In this document: one piece after another, positions 16,388 to 25,043 of the stretch
Layout: the number at the start of each line of letters is the position of its first letter
Numbering within the stretch: position 1 is the first letter of the stretch
NCBI RefSeq assembly: GCF_900104775.1
Contig: NZ_FNSA01000003.1
Coordinates: 3,534,001-3,598,000, forward strand
Direction of reading: 5' to 3'
Origin: Tsukamurella tyrosinosolvens
GTDB lineage: Bacteria > Actinomycetota > Actinomycetes > Mycobacteriales > Mycobacteriaceae
DNA length: 64,000 nt
The notes under the pieces: generated by a model
The model's database searches: none
What the model was told of the DNA's origin: nothing
What the model saw: only the letters and a program-made list of their open reading frames with translations
Position numbers and translations under genes: made by a program

Positions 16388-18439
16388 ATGGTGTGCATGC
16401 CAGCGAAGAACGACGCCCCGACTCCCGCCGCGTCCGGCCCCGGCGAGCCCGCCGCGTCCGACACCGGCGCACCCGACGCATCCGGCCCGGACGTGCTCGG
16501 CCTCGACGCGCTCGTCACCGACGCACCGTCGATCGGCGACGCCGTCTTCCCGCCCATCCACGACTACGCCTTCCTCTCGGACTGCGAGAACACGTGCCTG
16601 ATCGCACGCGACGGCAGCGTCGAGTGGATGTGCATCCCCCGCCCTGACTCCCCCAGCGTCTTCGGCGCGATCCTGGACCGCGGCGCCGGTTCCTTCCGTC
16701 TCGGGCCGTACGGCGTCAAGGTCCCCGTCGACCGCCGGTACCTGCCGGGCAGCCTCATGCTGGAGACCACGTGGCAGACCTCGACGGGCTGGCTCATCGT
16801 GCGCGACGCGCTCGTGATGGGCCCGTGGCACGACACGAGCACCCGGTCCCGCACGCACCGTCGGACCCCGACGGACTGGGACGCCGAGCACATCCTGCTC
16901 CGCACCGCGCGGTGCGTGTCCGGCACCGTCGAGCTGCAGCTCAACTGCGAGCCGGCCTTCGACTACCACCGGGCCGGCTGCGAGTGGACCTACTCGGCCG
17001 ACGGTTACGGCGAGGCCGTCGCGCGGGCCCGCACGGACTTCGGCGCGAACCCGGAGCTCAAGCTCACCACGAACATGCGGCTGGGACTGGAGGGCCGGGA
17101 GGCCCGGGCGCACACCCGGCTCAAGGAGGGCGACGAGGTCTTCGTCGCCCTGTCCTGGAGCAAGCACCCGGTGCCCCAGACCTACCCCGAGGCGACGCAG
17201 AAGATGTGGGCGACCGCGGAGTCCTGGCGCCAGTGGATCAACCGCGGCCAGTTCCCCGATCACCCGTGGCGCACCTACCTGCAGCGGTCGGCGCTCACCC
17301 TCAAGGGCCTGACGTACTCCCCCACGGGCGCGCTGCTCGCCGCCTCCACCACCTCGCTCCCGGAGACGCCGGGCGGCGTGCGGAACTGGGACTACCGCTA
17401 CGCCTGGGTGCGCGACTCCACGTTCGCGCTGTGGGGCCTGTACACGCTGGGCCTCGACCGGGAGGCCGAGGACTTCTTCTCCTTCATCGCCGACGTCTCC
17501 GGCGCCAACAACGGCGAGCGCCACCCGCTGCAGGTCATGTACGGGGTCGGCGGCGAGCGCACCCTCCTCGAGGAGGAGCTCGGTCACCTCTCCGGGTACG
17601 ACGGTGCGCGGCCCGTCCGGATCGGCAACGGGGCGTTCGACCAGCGCCAGCACGACATCTGGGGCACGATGCTGGACTCGGTGTACCTGAACACCAAGTC
17701 CTCCGAGCGGATCCCGGAGACGCTGTGGCCGGTGCTCAAGGAGCAGGTCGAGGAGGCGCTCAAGCACTGGCGCGAGCCCGACCGCGGCATCTGGGAGGTA
17801 CGCGGCGAGCCGCAGCACTTCACCAGCTCCAAGGTCATGTGCTGGGTCGCGCTGGACCGCGGGGCCAAGCTCGCGGCGATGCACGGGGAGGACGACTACG
17901 CCCGCGAGTGGGCGGAGAAGGCCGAGGTCATCAAGGCCGACATCCTCGAGCACGGCGTCGACGATCGCGGCGTCTTCACCCAGCGCTACGGCTCGCCCGC
18001 GCTCGACGCCTCCCTGCTGCTGGTGCCGCTGCTGCGGTTCCTGCCGTCCGACGACCCGCGGGTCCGGGCGACGGTGCTCGCCATCGCCGATGAGCTCACC
18101 GAGGACGGCCTCGTGCTGCGCTACCGCGTGGAGGAGACCGACGACGGCCTGCACGGCGAGGAGGGCACGTTCACGATCTGCTCGTTCTGGCTGGTCTCGG
18201 CGCTGGTCGAGATCGGCGAGGTCACCCGGGCGCGGGCGCTGTGCGAGCGGCTGCTGGCGTACTCGTCGCCGCTGAAGCTGTACGCGGAGGAGATCGACCC
18301 GAAGTCGGGCAAGCACCTCGGGAACTTCCCGCAGGCGTTCACCCACCTGGCGCTGATCAACGCGGTGGTGCACGTGATCCGGGCCGAGGAGTCGGGCCAC
18401 GACGCGTCCGCGTTCCTTCCCGCACATCACACGCCCTGA
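16388..18439 (+). CDS. Glycoside hydrolase family 15 protein, probable trehalase
   Basis: 683 residues. GH15 signature RNWDYRYAWVRDSTF near residue 330, with the N-terminal beta-sandwich domain (IHDYAFLSDCENTCLIARDGSVEWMCIPRPDSPSVF) and the (alpha/alpha)6 barrel up to GNFPQAFTHLALINAV. In mycobacteria the orthologue (Rv2402 position) is a phosphate- and Mg-dependent trehalase that splits trehalose into two glucoses. The first 45 residues are a Pro/Ala/Gly/Asp-rich extension. An in-frame ATG at 16397 is an alternative start, with CATCAT seven bases before it; no ribosome site is visible for either. Cytoplasmic. Confidence 0.9.
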   Translation: MVCMPAKNDAPTPAASGPGEPAASDTGAPDASGPDVLGLDALVTDAPSIGDAVFPPIHDYAFLSDCENTCLIARDGSVEWMCIPRPDSPSVFGAILDRGAGSFRLGPYGVKVPVDRRYLPGSLMLETTWQTSTGWLIVRDALVMGPWHDTSTRSRTHRRTPTDWDAEHILLRTARCVSGTVELQLNCEPAFDYHRAGCEWTYSADGYGEAVARARTDFGANPELKLTTNMRLGLEGREARAHTRLKEGDEVFVALSWSKHPVPQTYPEATQKMWATAESWRQWINRGQFPDHPWRTYLQRSALTLKGLTYSPTGALLAASTTSLPETPGGVRNWDYRYAWVRDSTFALWGLYTLGLDREAEDFFSFIADVSGANNGERHPLQVMYGVGGERTLLEEELGHLSGYDGARPVRIGNGAFDQRQHDIWGTMLDSVYLNTKSSERIPETLWPVLKEQVEEALKHWREPDRGIWEVRGEPQHFTSSKVMCWVALDRGAKLAAMHGEDDYAREWAEKAEVIKADILEHGVDDRGVFTQRYGSPALDASLLLVPLLRFLPSDDPRVRATVLAIADELTEDGLVLRYRVEETDDGLHGEEGTFTICSFWLVSALVEIGEVTRARALCERLLAYSSPLKLYAEEIDPKSGKHLGNFPQAFTHLALINAVVHVIRAEESGHDASAFLPAHHTP

Positions 18440-18445
18440 CGGCAG

Positions 18446-18451
18446 TAGCGT
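18446..18451 (+). promoter_or_regulatory. -10 element of probable leaderless promoter (GH38 gene)
   Basis: TAGCGT six bases before the ATG at 18458, in the 18-base gap after the trehalase gene. Confidence 0.5.
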
Positions 18452-18457
18452 GCAGGC

Positions 18458-21400
18458 ATGCACGACGACCGGCGGCTGACCGAAGAGCGGCTCGACAGGT
18501 TCACCCGGGAGTTCCTGAACGGGGCGGTGTACTCGCACTGCGCCCCGGTCACCGTCACCGCGTGGGCCGCCCCGGGCGAGCCGGTGCCCTTCGCCGAGGC
18601 GGTGGCGCAGGACTTCACCCCGATCGCCGCCGGCACCCCCTGGGGCGCACCGTGGTCCACGCTGTGGCTCCACGTGACCGGGGCGCCGCCGCCGGACTGG
18701 TCGGGCGCAGACGGTGCGCTCGAGCTCCGCGTCGAGCTCGGTTTCACCGGCGGCCCCGGCTTCAACGCCGAGGCGCTCGTGTACCGCGCGGACGGCACCG
18801 TCGTGAAGGGGATCTCACCGTTCAACGCGTACGTGCCGCTGGAGCCCGGTGCGCCGGTGGACCTGTACATCGAGGCCGCCGCGAACCCCGACTTGGGCGG
18901 CGACTTCGTCTCCCCCACGCATCTCGGTGATCGGGAGACGGCGGGCGACGGTCCGCTGTACCGGCTGGGCACGATCGACCTCGCGCTGCGCGATGTGACG
19001 GTGTGGGAGCTGCAGCAGGACATCTGGACGCTGAACGGCCTGATGCACGAGCTGCCGTTCGACCTGCCCCGACGGCACGAGGTGCTCCGCGCCCTGGAGC
19101 GGATGCTCGATGCGGTGGACCCGCACGACGTCGCCGGCACCGCGGCGGAGGGCAGGGCGGCGCTGGCGCCCGCGCTCGCCTCGCCGGCCCACGGGTCGGC
19201 GCACCGGATCACGGCGGTCGGCCACGCGCACATCGATTCCGCGTGGCTGTGGCCCGTCCGCGAGACGGCCCGCAAGTGCGCGCGGACCTTCGCGAACGTC
19301 GTGGACCTCATGGACCGCGATCCCTCGTTCCGCTTCGCCTGTTCGTCGGCGCAGCAGTTCGCGTGGGTGCGTGATCGGTATCCGGAGCTGTTCGGGCGGA
19401 TCAAGGACCACGTCGCGGCCGGCCGGTTCGTGCCGGTCGGCGGCATGTGGGTCGAGGCCGACACCAACATGCCCGGCGGCGAGGCGATGGCCCGCCAGTT
19501 CGTCATGGGCAAGCGGTTCTTCCTGCACGAGTTCGGGATCGACACCCCGGAGGCGTGGCTCCCCGACTCCTTCGGCTACTCCGCGGCGATGCCGCAGATC
19601 GTCGCCGCGGCGGGCTCGCGGTACTTCCTCACGCAGAAGCTGTCGTGGAACCAGACCAACCTGATGCCGCACTCGACCTTCCTCTGGGAGGGCATCGACG
19701 GCACGGCGCTGTTCACGCACTTCCCGCCCGTCGACAAGTACAACTCGGACCTGTCCGGCGCGGATCTCGCTCGGGCGCAGAAGAACTACCGCGAGCAGGG
19801 CGCGGGCACGCGCTCGCTCGTCCCGTTCGGGTGGGGCGACGGTGGCGGCGGCCCCACCCGGGAGATGCTCGCCGCCGCGGCGCGCACCGCCTCGCTCGAG
19901 GGCTCACCCACCGTCGAGATCGCCTCGCCCGCCGAGTTCTTCGACGCCGCCGCCGCGGAGCTAGCGCACCCGCCGCGCTGGGTGGGTGAGCTGTACCTGG
20001 AGTTCCATCGCGGCACCTACACCTCGCAGGCGAACACCAAGCAGGGCAACCGTCGCAGCGAACACCTACTGCGGGAGGCCGAGCTGTGGGCGGCGACCGC
20101 CGCCGTACGCACCGGATTCGCCTACCCGGCGGAGGAACTCGAGGAGATCTGGCACCTCGTGCTGCTCCAGCAGTTCCACGACATCCTCCCGGGCAGTTCG
20201 ATCGCGTGGGTGCACAAGGACGCGGAGCGGAACTACGCCGCGGTGGCGCGGCGGCTCGAACGGATCATCGCGGCGGCCCTGGAGGCGCTGGCGGGCAGCG
20301 ACTCCCGGACACCGCAGGTCGCGGATGCCGGCGAGCGCCGACTGGTGTTCAACGCCGCGCCGCACGCCCGCGACGGAGTTCCCGCCCTGGGCGCGGTGGT
20401 GGTCGATGCGCCCGGGTCCGTACAACCCGCCCCCGAGGGTTCGGGCTTCCGGCTGGACAACGGCGTGGTGTCGGCGCTGATCGACGCGCGCGGCCTGCTG
20501 GTCTCGCTCGTCGACGCCGCGACCGGCCGGGAGGCGATGGCGGCGCCCGGCAACCTCCTGCAGCTGCACCGCGACATCCCGAACCACTGGGAGGCGTGGG
20601 ACATCGACTCGTTCTACCGCCGCGACGTCACGGACCTCGTCGACGTGGAATCGGTCGCTGTCGACGGCGACGCCGTGGTCGTGCGCCGCGCCTTCGGCGA
20701 CTCGATGATCGTCCAGCGGATCTCGCTGCGCGCGGGCTCCCCCGCCCTCGACATCGTGAGCGACATCGACTGGCACGAGCGGCAGAAGCTGCTCAAGCTC
20801 GCCTTCCCGCTGGACGTGTCGGCCGACCGCAGCGCCGCGGAGACCCAGTTCGGCCACGTGTTCCGGCCGACGCACGCCAACACGTCGTGGGACGCCGCGA
20901 AGTTCGAGATCTGCGCGCACCGCTGGGTGCACGTGGGCGAGCCGGACTACGGCGTCGCCGTCGCGAACGACTCCACGTACGGCCACGACATCACCCGGCT
21001 CACCGCCGATTCCGGCGGCGCAGCGCCCGGCACCGCACCATCGGGCACCTCCGGCACCGTCGTGCGGCTCTCGCTGCTGCGCGCGCCCCGCTACCCCGAT
21101 CCCGAGGCCGATCAGGGTCCGCACCGCCTCGCCGTGTCGGTCCGGCCGGGCGCGACGATCGGCGACGCCGTGGAGGAGGGCTACCGCCGCAACCTCGCGC
21201 CGCGCACGGTGCCCGGCGTGGTCGCGGCGGTCGCCCCGCTCGTCACCGTCGACCACCCGGGCGTGATCGTGGAGGCGGTCAAGCTCGCGGAGGACGGCAG
21301 CGGTGACGTCGTCGTGCGCCTCTACGAGTCCCGCGGCACCCGCGCGGCCGCGACCGTCCATGCCGACTTCGAGCACGACTCCGTCGTCCGCACCGACCTG

Positions 21401-21493
21401 TTGGAGCGCCCGCTCGCCGATCCCGAGCGGACGAGTGAGACGCGACTCACGTTGCGCCCCTTTCAGATCGTCACGCTGCGCTTCCGCCGCTGA
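18458..21493 (+). CDS. Alpha-mannosidase, glycoside hydrolase family 38
   Basis: 1011 residues. GH38 retaining mannosidase with zinc site: GHAHIDSAWLWPVRET near residue 253 (His and Asp zinc ligands), LPDSFGYSAAMPQI near 368 (Asp as nucleophile and ligand) and LQQFHDILPGSSI near 572 (His ligand). The C-terminal part is the galactose-mutarotase-like and beta domains (ALDIVSDIDWHERQKLLKLAFPLDV, LRPFQIVTLRFRR). M. tuberculosis has a similar enzyme (Rv0648) elsewhere. No signal peptide, so it probably acts on internal mannosides. Start supported by TAGCGT six bases upstream. Confidence 0.95.
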   Translation: MHDDRRLTEERLDRFTREFLNGAVYSHCAPVTVTAWAAPGEPVPFAEAVAQDFTPIAAGTPWGAPWSTLWLHVTGAPPPDWSGADGALELRVELGFTGGPGFNAEALVYRADGTVVKGISPFNAYVPLEPGAPVDLYIEAAANPDLGGDFVSPTHLGDRETAGDGPLYRLGTIDLALRDVTVWELQQDIWTLNGLMHELPFDLPRRHEVLRALERMLDAVDPHDVAGTAAEGRAALAPALASPAHGSAHRITAVGHAHIDSAWLWPVRETARKCARTFANVVDLMDRDPSFRFACSSAQQFAWVRDRYPELFGRIKDHVAAGRFVPVGGMWVEADTNMPGGEAMARQFVMGKRFFLHEFGIDTPEAWLPDSFGYSAAMPQIVAAAGSRYFLTQKLSWNQTNLMPHSTFLWEGIDGTALFTHFPPVDKYNSDLSGADLARAQKNYREQGAGTRSLVPFGWGDGGGGPTREMLAAAARTASLEGSPTVEIASPAEFFDAAAAELAHPPRWVGELYLEFHRGTYTSQANTKQGNRRSEHLLREAELWAATAAVRTGFAYPAEELEEIWHLVLLQQFHDILPGSSIAWVHKDAERNYAAVARRLERIIAAALEALAGSDSRTPQVADAGERRLVFNAAPHARDGVPALGAVVVDAPGSVQPAPEGSGFRLDNGVVSALIDARGLLVSLVDAATGREAMAAPGNLLQLHRDIPNHWEAWDIDSFYRRDVTDLVDVESVAVDGDAVVVRRAFGDSMIVQRISLRAGSPALDIVSDIDWHERQKLLKLAFPLDVSADRSAAETQFGHVFRPTHANTSWDAAKFEICAHRWVHVGEPDYGVAVANDSTYGHDITRLTADSGGAAPGTAPSGTSGTVVRLSLLRAPRYPDPEADQGPHRLAVSVRPGATIGDAVEEGYRRNLAPRTVPGVVAAVAPLVTVDHPGVIVEAVKLAEDGSGDVVVRLYESRGTRAAATVHADFEHDSVVRTDLLERPLADPERTSETRLTLRPFQIVTLRFRR

Positions 21494-21526
21494 CGTGTTC
21501 AGCATCACCTCGATCACCGTCCCGCG

Positions 21527-21560
21527 CGGTGATAGCTTGAAGGTTCATCACTATCAACCG
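21527..21560. promoter_or_regulatory. Imperfect inverted repeat upstream of the 50-residue gene
   Basis: GGTGATAG is followed about 15 bases later by CTATCAACC, nearly its reverse complement with one extra base, 27 bases before the start of the small gene at 21587. It may be an operator or a leader hairpin. No regulator gene is adjacent on that strand. Confidence 0.35.
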
Positions 21561-21586
21561 TGATCCTTCGAACCAAGGAGGTCGAG

Positions 21587-21739
21587 ATGCTCAGCGTGCT
21601 GGCATTGATCGCATTCGTCGTCTTCCTCGTCTGGCTGACGAGCGACCGGAACGGCCTGGACTTCCGCGCCCGGGACATCCATCGCGCCGTCGCCGACCGG
21701 GAGAGCCGCACCGACCCGCGCGGCGTGATCGTCTCCTGA
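21587..21739 (+). CDS. Small membrane-anchored protein, 50 residues
   Basis: ATG at 21587 follows AAGGAGG, the strongest ribosome site in this region. The peptide is a signal-anchor MLSVLALIAFVVFLVWLTSD followed by a charged part NGLDFRARDIHRAVADRESR. One membrane segment, with the rest probably cytoplasmic. No family recognised. It has an inverted repeat upstream and a hairpin terminator downstream (21757), so it looks like its own transcription unit. Confidence 0.7.
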   Translation: MLSVLALIAFVVFLVWLTSDRNGLDFRARDIHRAVADRESRTDPRGVIVS

Positions 21740-21756
21740 CGCGGAAGAAAGACGCC

Positions 21757-21785
21757 AGCGGCCGGGCCCGTCCGGCCCGGCTGCT
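21757..21785. terminator. Hairpin between the 50-residue gene and DUF1761 gene
   Basis: Arms 21757-21768 (AGCGGCCGGGCC) and 21774-21785 (GGCCCGGCTGCT) pair over twelve positions with one mismatch around a five-base loop. It lies between convergent genes and can serve both. Confidence 0.75.
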
Positions 21786-21793
21786 GCGGGCGA

Positions 21794-22213
21794 CTACTGG
21801 AGCAGCCCGATGGTCAGCCCCATGCCCACGAACAGCACCAGCTGATACGCGCAGTTGATCACGGTCAGCCGCGTGGGTTTCATCTCGAAGCCGTTGTGCT
21901 GCGCCAGCGTCGAGACCGAGAAGCCCGCCCACGCCGCCGCCCCGACCGCGACACCGAGCCATGGGGAATCGCTGTCGAAGAAGCCGGCCGCGAGCGAGTC
22001 CGCCGCCGCCAGGCCGATCGCCGTCAAGACCAGCGAGGCAACGAAGATCACCATCGGCCCCTTGCCCGCACCGGCCGAGATCTCTTTCGTGACACCGGTC
22101 AGCTTGCGCCACGTCCCGCCCACGAGCCCCCAGTCGCTGTACCAGACGAAGGCGATCACGAACCCGACGACCGTCGCCGCGAGTACCGCGAGCCAGCTGA
22201 TGGTCATGTCCAT
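21794..22213 (-). CDS. DUF1761 family membrane protein
   Basis: 139 residues with four predicted membrane segments: WLAVLAATVVGFVIAFVWYSD, MVIFVASLVLTAIGLAAAD, LGVAVGAAAWAGFSVSTLA and LTVINCAYQLVLFVGMGLTIGLL. The WYSxWGLVGxxWRKLTG loop is typical of DUF1761 proteins, whose function is unknown. The ATG at 22213 follows GAGGAGC. It is divergent from the HxlR regulator at 22267, with nested palindromes in the 53-base gap, so it is a likely target of that regulator. Confidence 0.82.
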   Translation of the reverse strand: MDMTISWLAVLAATVVGFVIAFVWYSDWGLVGGTWRKLTGVTKEISAGAGKGPMVIFVASLVLTAIGLAAADSLAAGFFDSDSPWLGVAVGAAAWAGFSVSTLAQHNGFEMKPTRLTVINCAYQLVLFVGMGLTIGLLQ

Positions 22214-22244
22214 GGGAATCGCTCCTCGGTCGCGCCATCCTGCG

Positions 22245-22265
22245 TATCGACTTGATACAATCAAG
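22245..22265. promoter_or_regulatory. Nested palindromes, probable HxlR operator
   Basis: GTATC-GACTT-GATAC (22244-22258 region) and CTTGA-TACAA-TCAAG (22251-22265) are two perfect inverted repeats that share the central TTGATAC. The second spans the TACAAT -10 of the regulator gene. Placement between divergent genes fits autoregulation plus control of the DUF1761 gene. Exact ends are within a base or two. Confidence 0.55.
22256..22261 (+). promoter_or_regulatory. -10 element of probable leaderless promoter (HxlR gene)
   Basis: TACAAT, close to the sigma-A consensus, five bases before the ATG at 22267. It is buried in a palindrome, so a bound repressor would block it. Confidence 0.6.
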
Positions 22266-22266
22266 C

Positions 22267-22911
22267 ATGGTTGAAAAAGTCAATCGCTCGGCGCCGGCCC
22301 GCTCGTACGGTCAGTTCTGCGCGCTCGCGCGCTCGCTGGACGTGATCGGCGACCGATGGACCCTCCTGATCGTCCGCGAGCTGCTGCCCAGGGCGATGCG
22401 GTACGGCGAGCTGAAGACCTCGCTCGCGGGAATCGCGACGAACCTCTTGGCGGACCGACTGCGCAGCCTCGAAGCGAACGGGATCGTCGAGCGCCACCTC
22501 GACGGTGCGGGTGTGGTCTATCGACTCACGCCGTGGGGCGCGGAGCTCCGCGAGCCGATGGAGGCGCTCGGGCGGTGGGGAATCCCCCTCCTAGCCTCAG
22601 GACGCGGCGACGACGCGTTCCAGCCGCGCTGGCTCACACTCGCCGTCCCGGCACTGCTCCGAGGCCGCACCGCGTCGCCGAGCGTCGAGGTCGGGATCGA
22701 GACCGAGGGATTCCTCATGCTCGTCCGCATCGATGAGACCGGCCCGTCGGCGGTTGTACCGGCGGAGCGACCCGGCACGGTGCTGAGCGCCTCGCCGGAT
22801 GTCGTCGTCGGCCTCGCGACCGGCACGGTCTCGGTCGAGGAGGCGATCGCGCAGGGTGGGCTCGACGGTGATCCGTCTCCGCTGCGAGCGGTGTTCCGGG
22901 CGGGTCAGTAG
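22267..22911 (+). CDS. HxlR-type transcriptional regulator with SCP2-like domain
   Basis: 214 residues. N-terminal winged helix of the HxlR type (SYGQFCALARSLDVIGDRWTLLIVRELL, GELKTSLAGIATNLLADRLRSLEANGIV, YRLTPWGAELREPMEALGRWG). The C-terminal half (TEGFLMLVRIDETGPSAVV, VVVGLATGTVSVEEAIAQGGL) resembles an SCP2/alkyl-sulfatase-type lipid-binding domain, which may sense a ligand. Start chosen at 22267 because the TACAAT hexamer lies five bases upstream; an ATG 15 bases earlier would overlap it. It converges with the HNH gene, the two ends overlapping by seven bases. Confidence 0.87.
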   Translation: MVEKVNRSAPARSYGQFCALARSLDVIGDRWTLLIVRELLPRAMRYGELKTSLAGIATNLLADRLRSLEANGIVERHLDGAGVVYRLTPWGAELREPMEALGRWGIPLLASGRGDDAFQPRWLTLAVPALLRGRTASPSVEVGIETEGFLMLVRIDETGPSAVVPAERPGTVLSASPDVVVGLATGTVSVEEAIAQGGLDGDPSPLRAVFRAGQ

Positions 22912-24947
22912 GGCGGCGGACCGTCGAACGACGGTGCGCGGCGCGGTCGCGGCACACCGAGGGCGGCGACGAGACCGTCTTCGAACTCGCTCAGGGGTGC
23001 GCAGTGTCGGGACCGCTCCGCTTCCATCGTCGCAATATTCCGGCGGCGCAGCCTCTCTCGGCGCGCGTGCTCGCGCTGCAGGCGAGTTCGTACGCCGGCA
23101 GCGGCTTCCGCACGCGGCGAAATCGCACGCTCGGGGACGATCCACTCGACGCGTGCGAGGTCCGGAAAGAGTTCCAGGACGACGCCGTGCGGATCGACGA
23201 TGTAGCGCCGGCCGTCCGGCGAGGCCCACAGGATCCGCCCATCATTCAACCTCGCGTCGATCCACTGGCCCGCGGTCTTCAGCTGGTGATGGGCGACGCA
23301 CAGCGGCTGGATCTGGTCCGCCGTCGTCCCACCTCCCAACTCCGGGGCGCGGTGGTCGTACTCGCGACGATGATCGATCTGCGCCCGCGACGCGGGGCGG
23401 TTGCAGAAGGGGAACACGCAGCGCGGAAACAACAGCCGCAGGTACCGGCGCAGGTCCGCCGATGGCCGGTACCCGGCGCTGCCGCGCGCCCGCACCACCG
23501 CACCGCCTCGCGATGCGCGGCTGGTCGTTTCCGACGGGCCGGGGCCTCCCACATCGCTCGATCCGATGTCCATCCGCCGGCCACCCGGTGGCGGAGCGCC
23601 GGCGGGACCGGTATCCGGGCCTCGGTCTCCATCGGGCGGTGAGCCTCCGGCCGGCCCGGGATCGTCGGGCTCGGGATCATCAGGGCCATCGCCCGCAGGC
23701 CCGCCCCACGGCCCGGAGTGCCCCTCGATGCGGGCGACGATCTCGGCGAAGGTGAACGCGATGTCGTGCGTCGCACGCGTGGAACCCGCGTCGTCCACCG
23801 CAGTCAACGACGGCTCGGCACCGACGTCGGGCGCGAGCGTCTCCGAGGAGTCGGCGATCCGCCGCCCGAACGGCCGGACCTTCGCGTCGTCCCGTGCGGC
23901 GAGTTCGCGCGCGTGAGCGCCGGTGATCGGCCCGTGCCCCACCAGATACGCGAACCCGCTCGCATCGCCGGCCCCCTCCGCCTCGCTGCCGCCACCTGCG
24001 ACATCGGTGGTCGTATCCGCAGGGTCGGCGAGGTCCCTCTCGTTCACCACCACGTTGATCATCGTGATGAAGCGGGTGATCACGCCGTCGGCATCCGGTT
24101 CGCCCTGGTAGCGAGCTTCGCGGTACCTGCATTCCGCTGTCTCGCACTGGCACCCGAGCGTGGAGTAACCGCGGGTGAGCTGCATCAGACCATCGGCGTA
24201 TCGCTGGGGCAGCGTCCGCGGATCCTCCGCGCACACGGTGCCTGCGATGTAGTCCACCCGCGTCGACAGTTCGGCAGTGTCCTGCGCCGGCAGGAGCGCG
24301 AACGCCGCCGCCATCCCGTCCTCCTCGGGGCGGAACGTGACCCGGCGGTCCTGCTCGGCCGCCCGACGGCGCCGCTCCACCGCCTCGGGATCGATCTGAT
24401 CCACCACCAGGTCGGCGGCCTCGCGCAGCGCAGGGAGCGCGAGCACTTCGTACTGCCGAGTCAGGCGCTCCGCGAGGCGCCCGTCGAAGACCCGCACCTG
24501 TTCCGCACTGAGCACGCGCGAACGCGTCAACGCGACCTCTCCGGCCTTCGGCGAGATCACGCCCTCGCCGATCAGCGAGAGTATCCGCGGGATGCGCTCC
24601 ACGAGGCCGACCGCGACCTCGATCGCGTGCGCGGCGGCGGACGGCCCCACGCGCATAGCTGTGGAGGCCTGTGCCTCCAGCGCCTCCGCCGCAGCGGAGA
24701 GCCGACGCCGCGCCTGCACCGCTTCCACATAATCGCCCGGCTGCGCCAGGTACTCGGCCTCGTCGTCCGCGTACATCACCCGGTGCAGCGCGTACACGGT
24801 GGTCATGGTGCGACAGAAGGCACGATTCTCACTCCGCCGTTGTTCGAACAGAACCTGGGCCACCGCGCACGGGTCGACACCAGCAGCGGCGAGCCCCTGA
24901 GGGATAATATCCCCAGGTAGATCGAGCAACGCCGACGGAATGGCCAT
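22905..24947 (-). CDS. DUF222/HNH endonuclease domain protein (13E12 repeat family)
   Basis: 680 residues. N-terminal DUF222 region (YVEAVQARRRLSAAAEALEAQAS ... ISPKAGEVALTRSR, ALPALREAADLVVDQIDPEAV) and a C-terminal HNH nuclease with zinc-binding Cys residues and the His triad: FPRCVFPFCNRPASRAQIDH, then PLCVAHHQLKT. Between them, about residues 400-480, lies a Gly/Pro/Asp-rich linker. Members of this family are multicopy in Mycobacteriales and have been called 13E12 repeats; their job is unknown. The nuclease residues look intact. TAGAAT six bases before the ATG suggests leaderless expression. GGATAATATCC near the start codon (24901-24911) is a palindrome inside the gene. Confidence 0.9.
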   Translation of the reverse strand: MAIPSALLDLPGDIIPQGLAAAGVDPCAVAQVLFEQRRSENRAFCRTMTTVYALHRVMYADDEAEYLAQPGDYVEAVQARRRLSAAAEALEAQASTAMRVGPSAAAHAIEVAVGLVERIPRILSLIGEGVISPKAGEVALTRSRVLSAEQVRVFDGRLAERLTRQYEVLALPALREAADLVVDQIDPEAVERRRRAAEQDRRVTFRPEEDGMAAAFALLPAQDTAELSTRVDYIAGTVCAEDPRTLPQRYADGLMQLTRGYSTLGCQCETAECRYREARYQGEPDADGVITRFITMINVVVNERDLADPADTTTDVAGGGSEAEGAGDASGFAYLVGHGPITGAHARELAARDDAKVRPFGRRIADSSETLAPDVGAEPSLTAVDDAGSTRATHDIAFTFAEIVARIEGHSGPWGGPAGDGPDDPEPDDPGPAGGSPPDGDRGPDTGPAGAPPPGGRRMDIGSSDVGGPGPSETTSRASRGGAVVRARGSAGYRPSADLRRYLRLLFPRCVFPFCNRPASRAQIDHRREYDHRAPELGGGTTADQIQPLCVAHHQLKTAGQWIDARLNDGRILWASPDGRRYIVDPHGVVLELFPDLARVEWIVPERAISPRAEAAAGVRTRLQREHARRERLRRRNIATMEAERSRHCAPLSEFEDGLVAALGVPRPRRAPSFDGPPPY

Positions 24948-24953
24948 AGCCCC

Positions 24954-24959
24954 ATTCTA
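24954..24959 (-). promoter_or_regulatory. -10 element of probable leaderless promoter (HNH gene)
   Basis: TAGAAT on the minus strand, six bases before the ATG at 24947. The flanking 24948-25043 stretch between the HNH and peptidase genes is more AT-rich than its surroundings and holds no gene. Confidence 0.55.
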
Positions 24960-25043
24960 CGCCCGTATTTGCGATAGCGCCATCAGAATCGAACATTTCA
25001 TCGGATCCCATGACACCGGTATCTGGGGCGTCGACACAATCCG

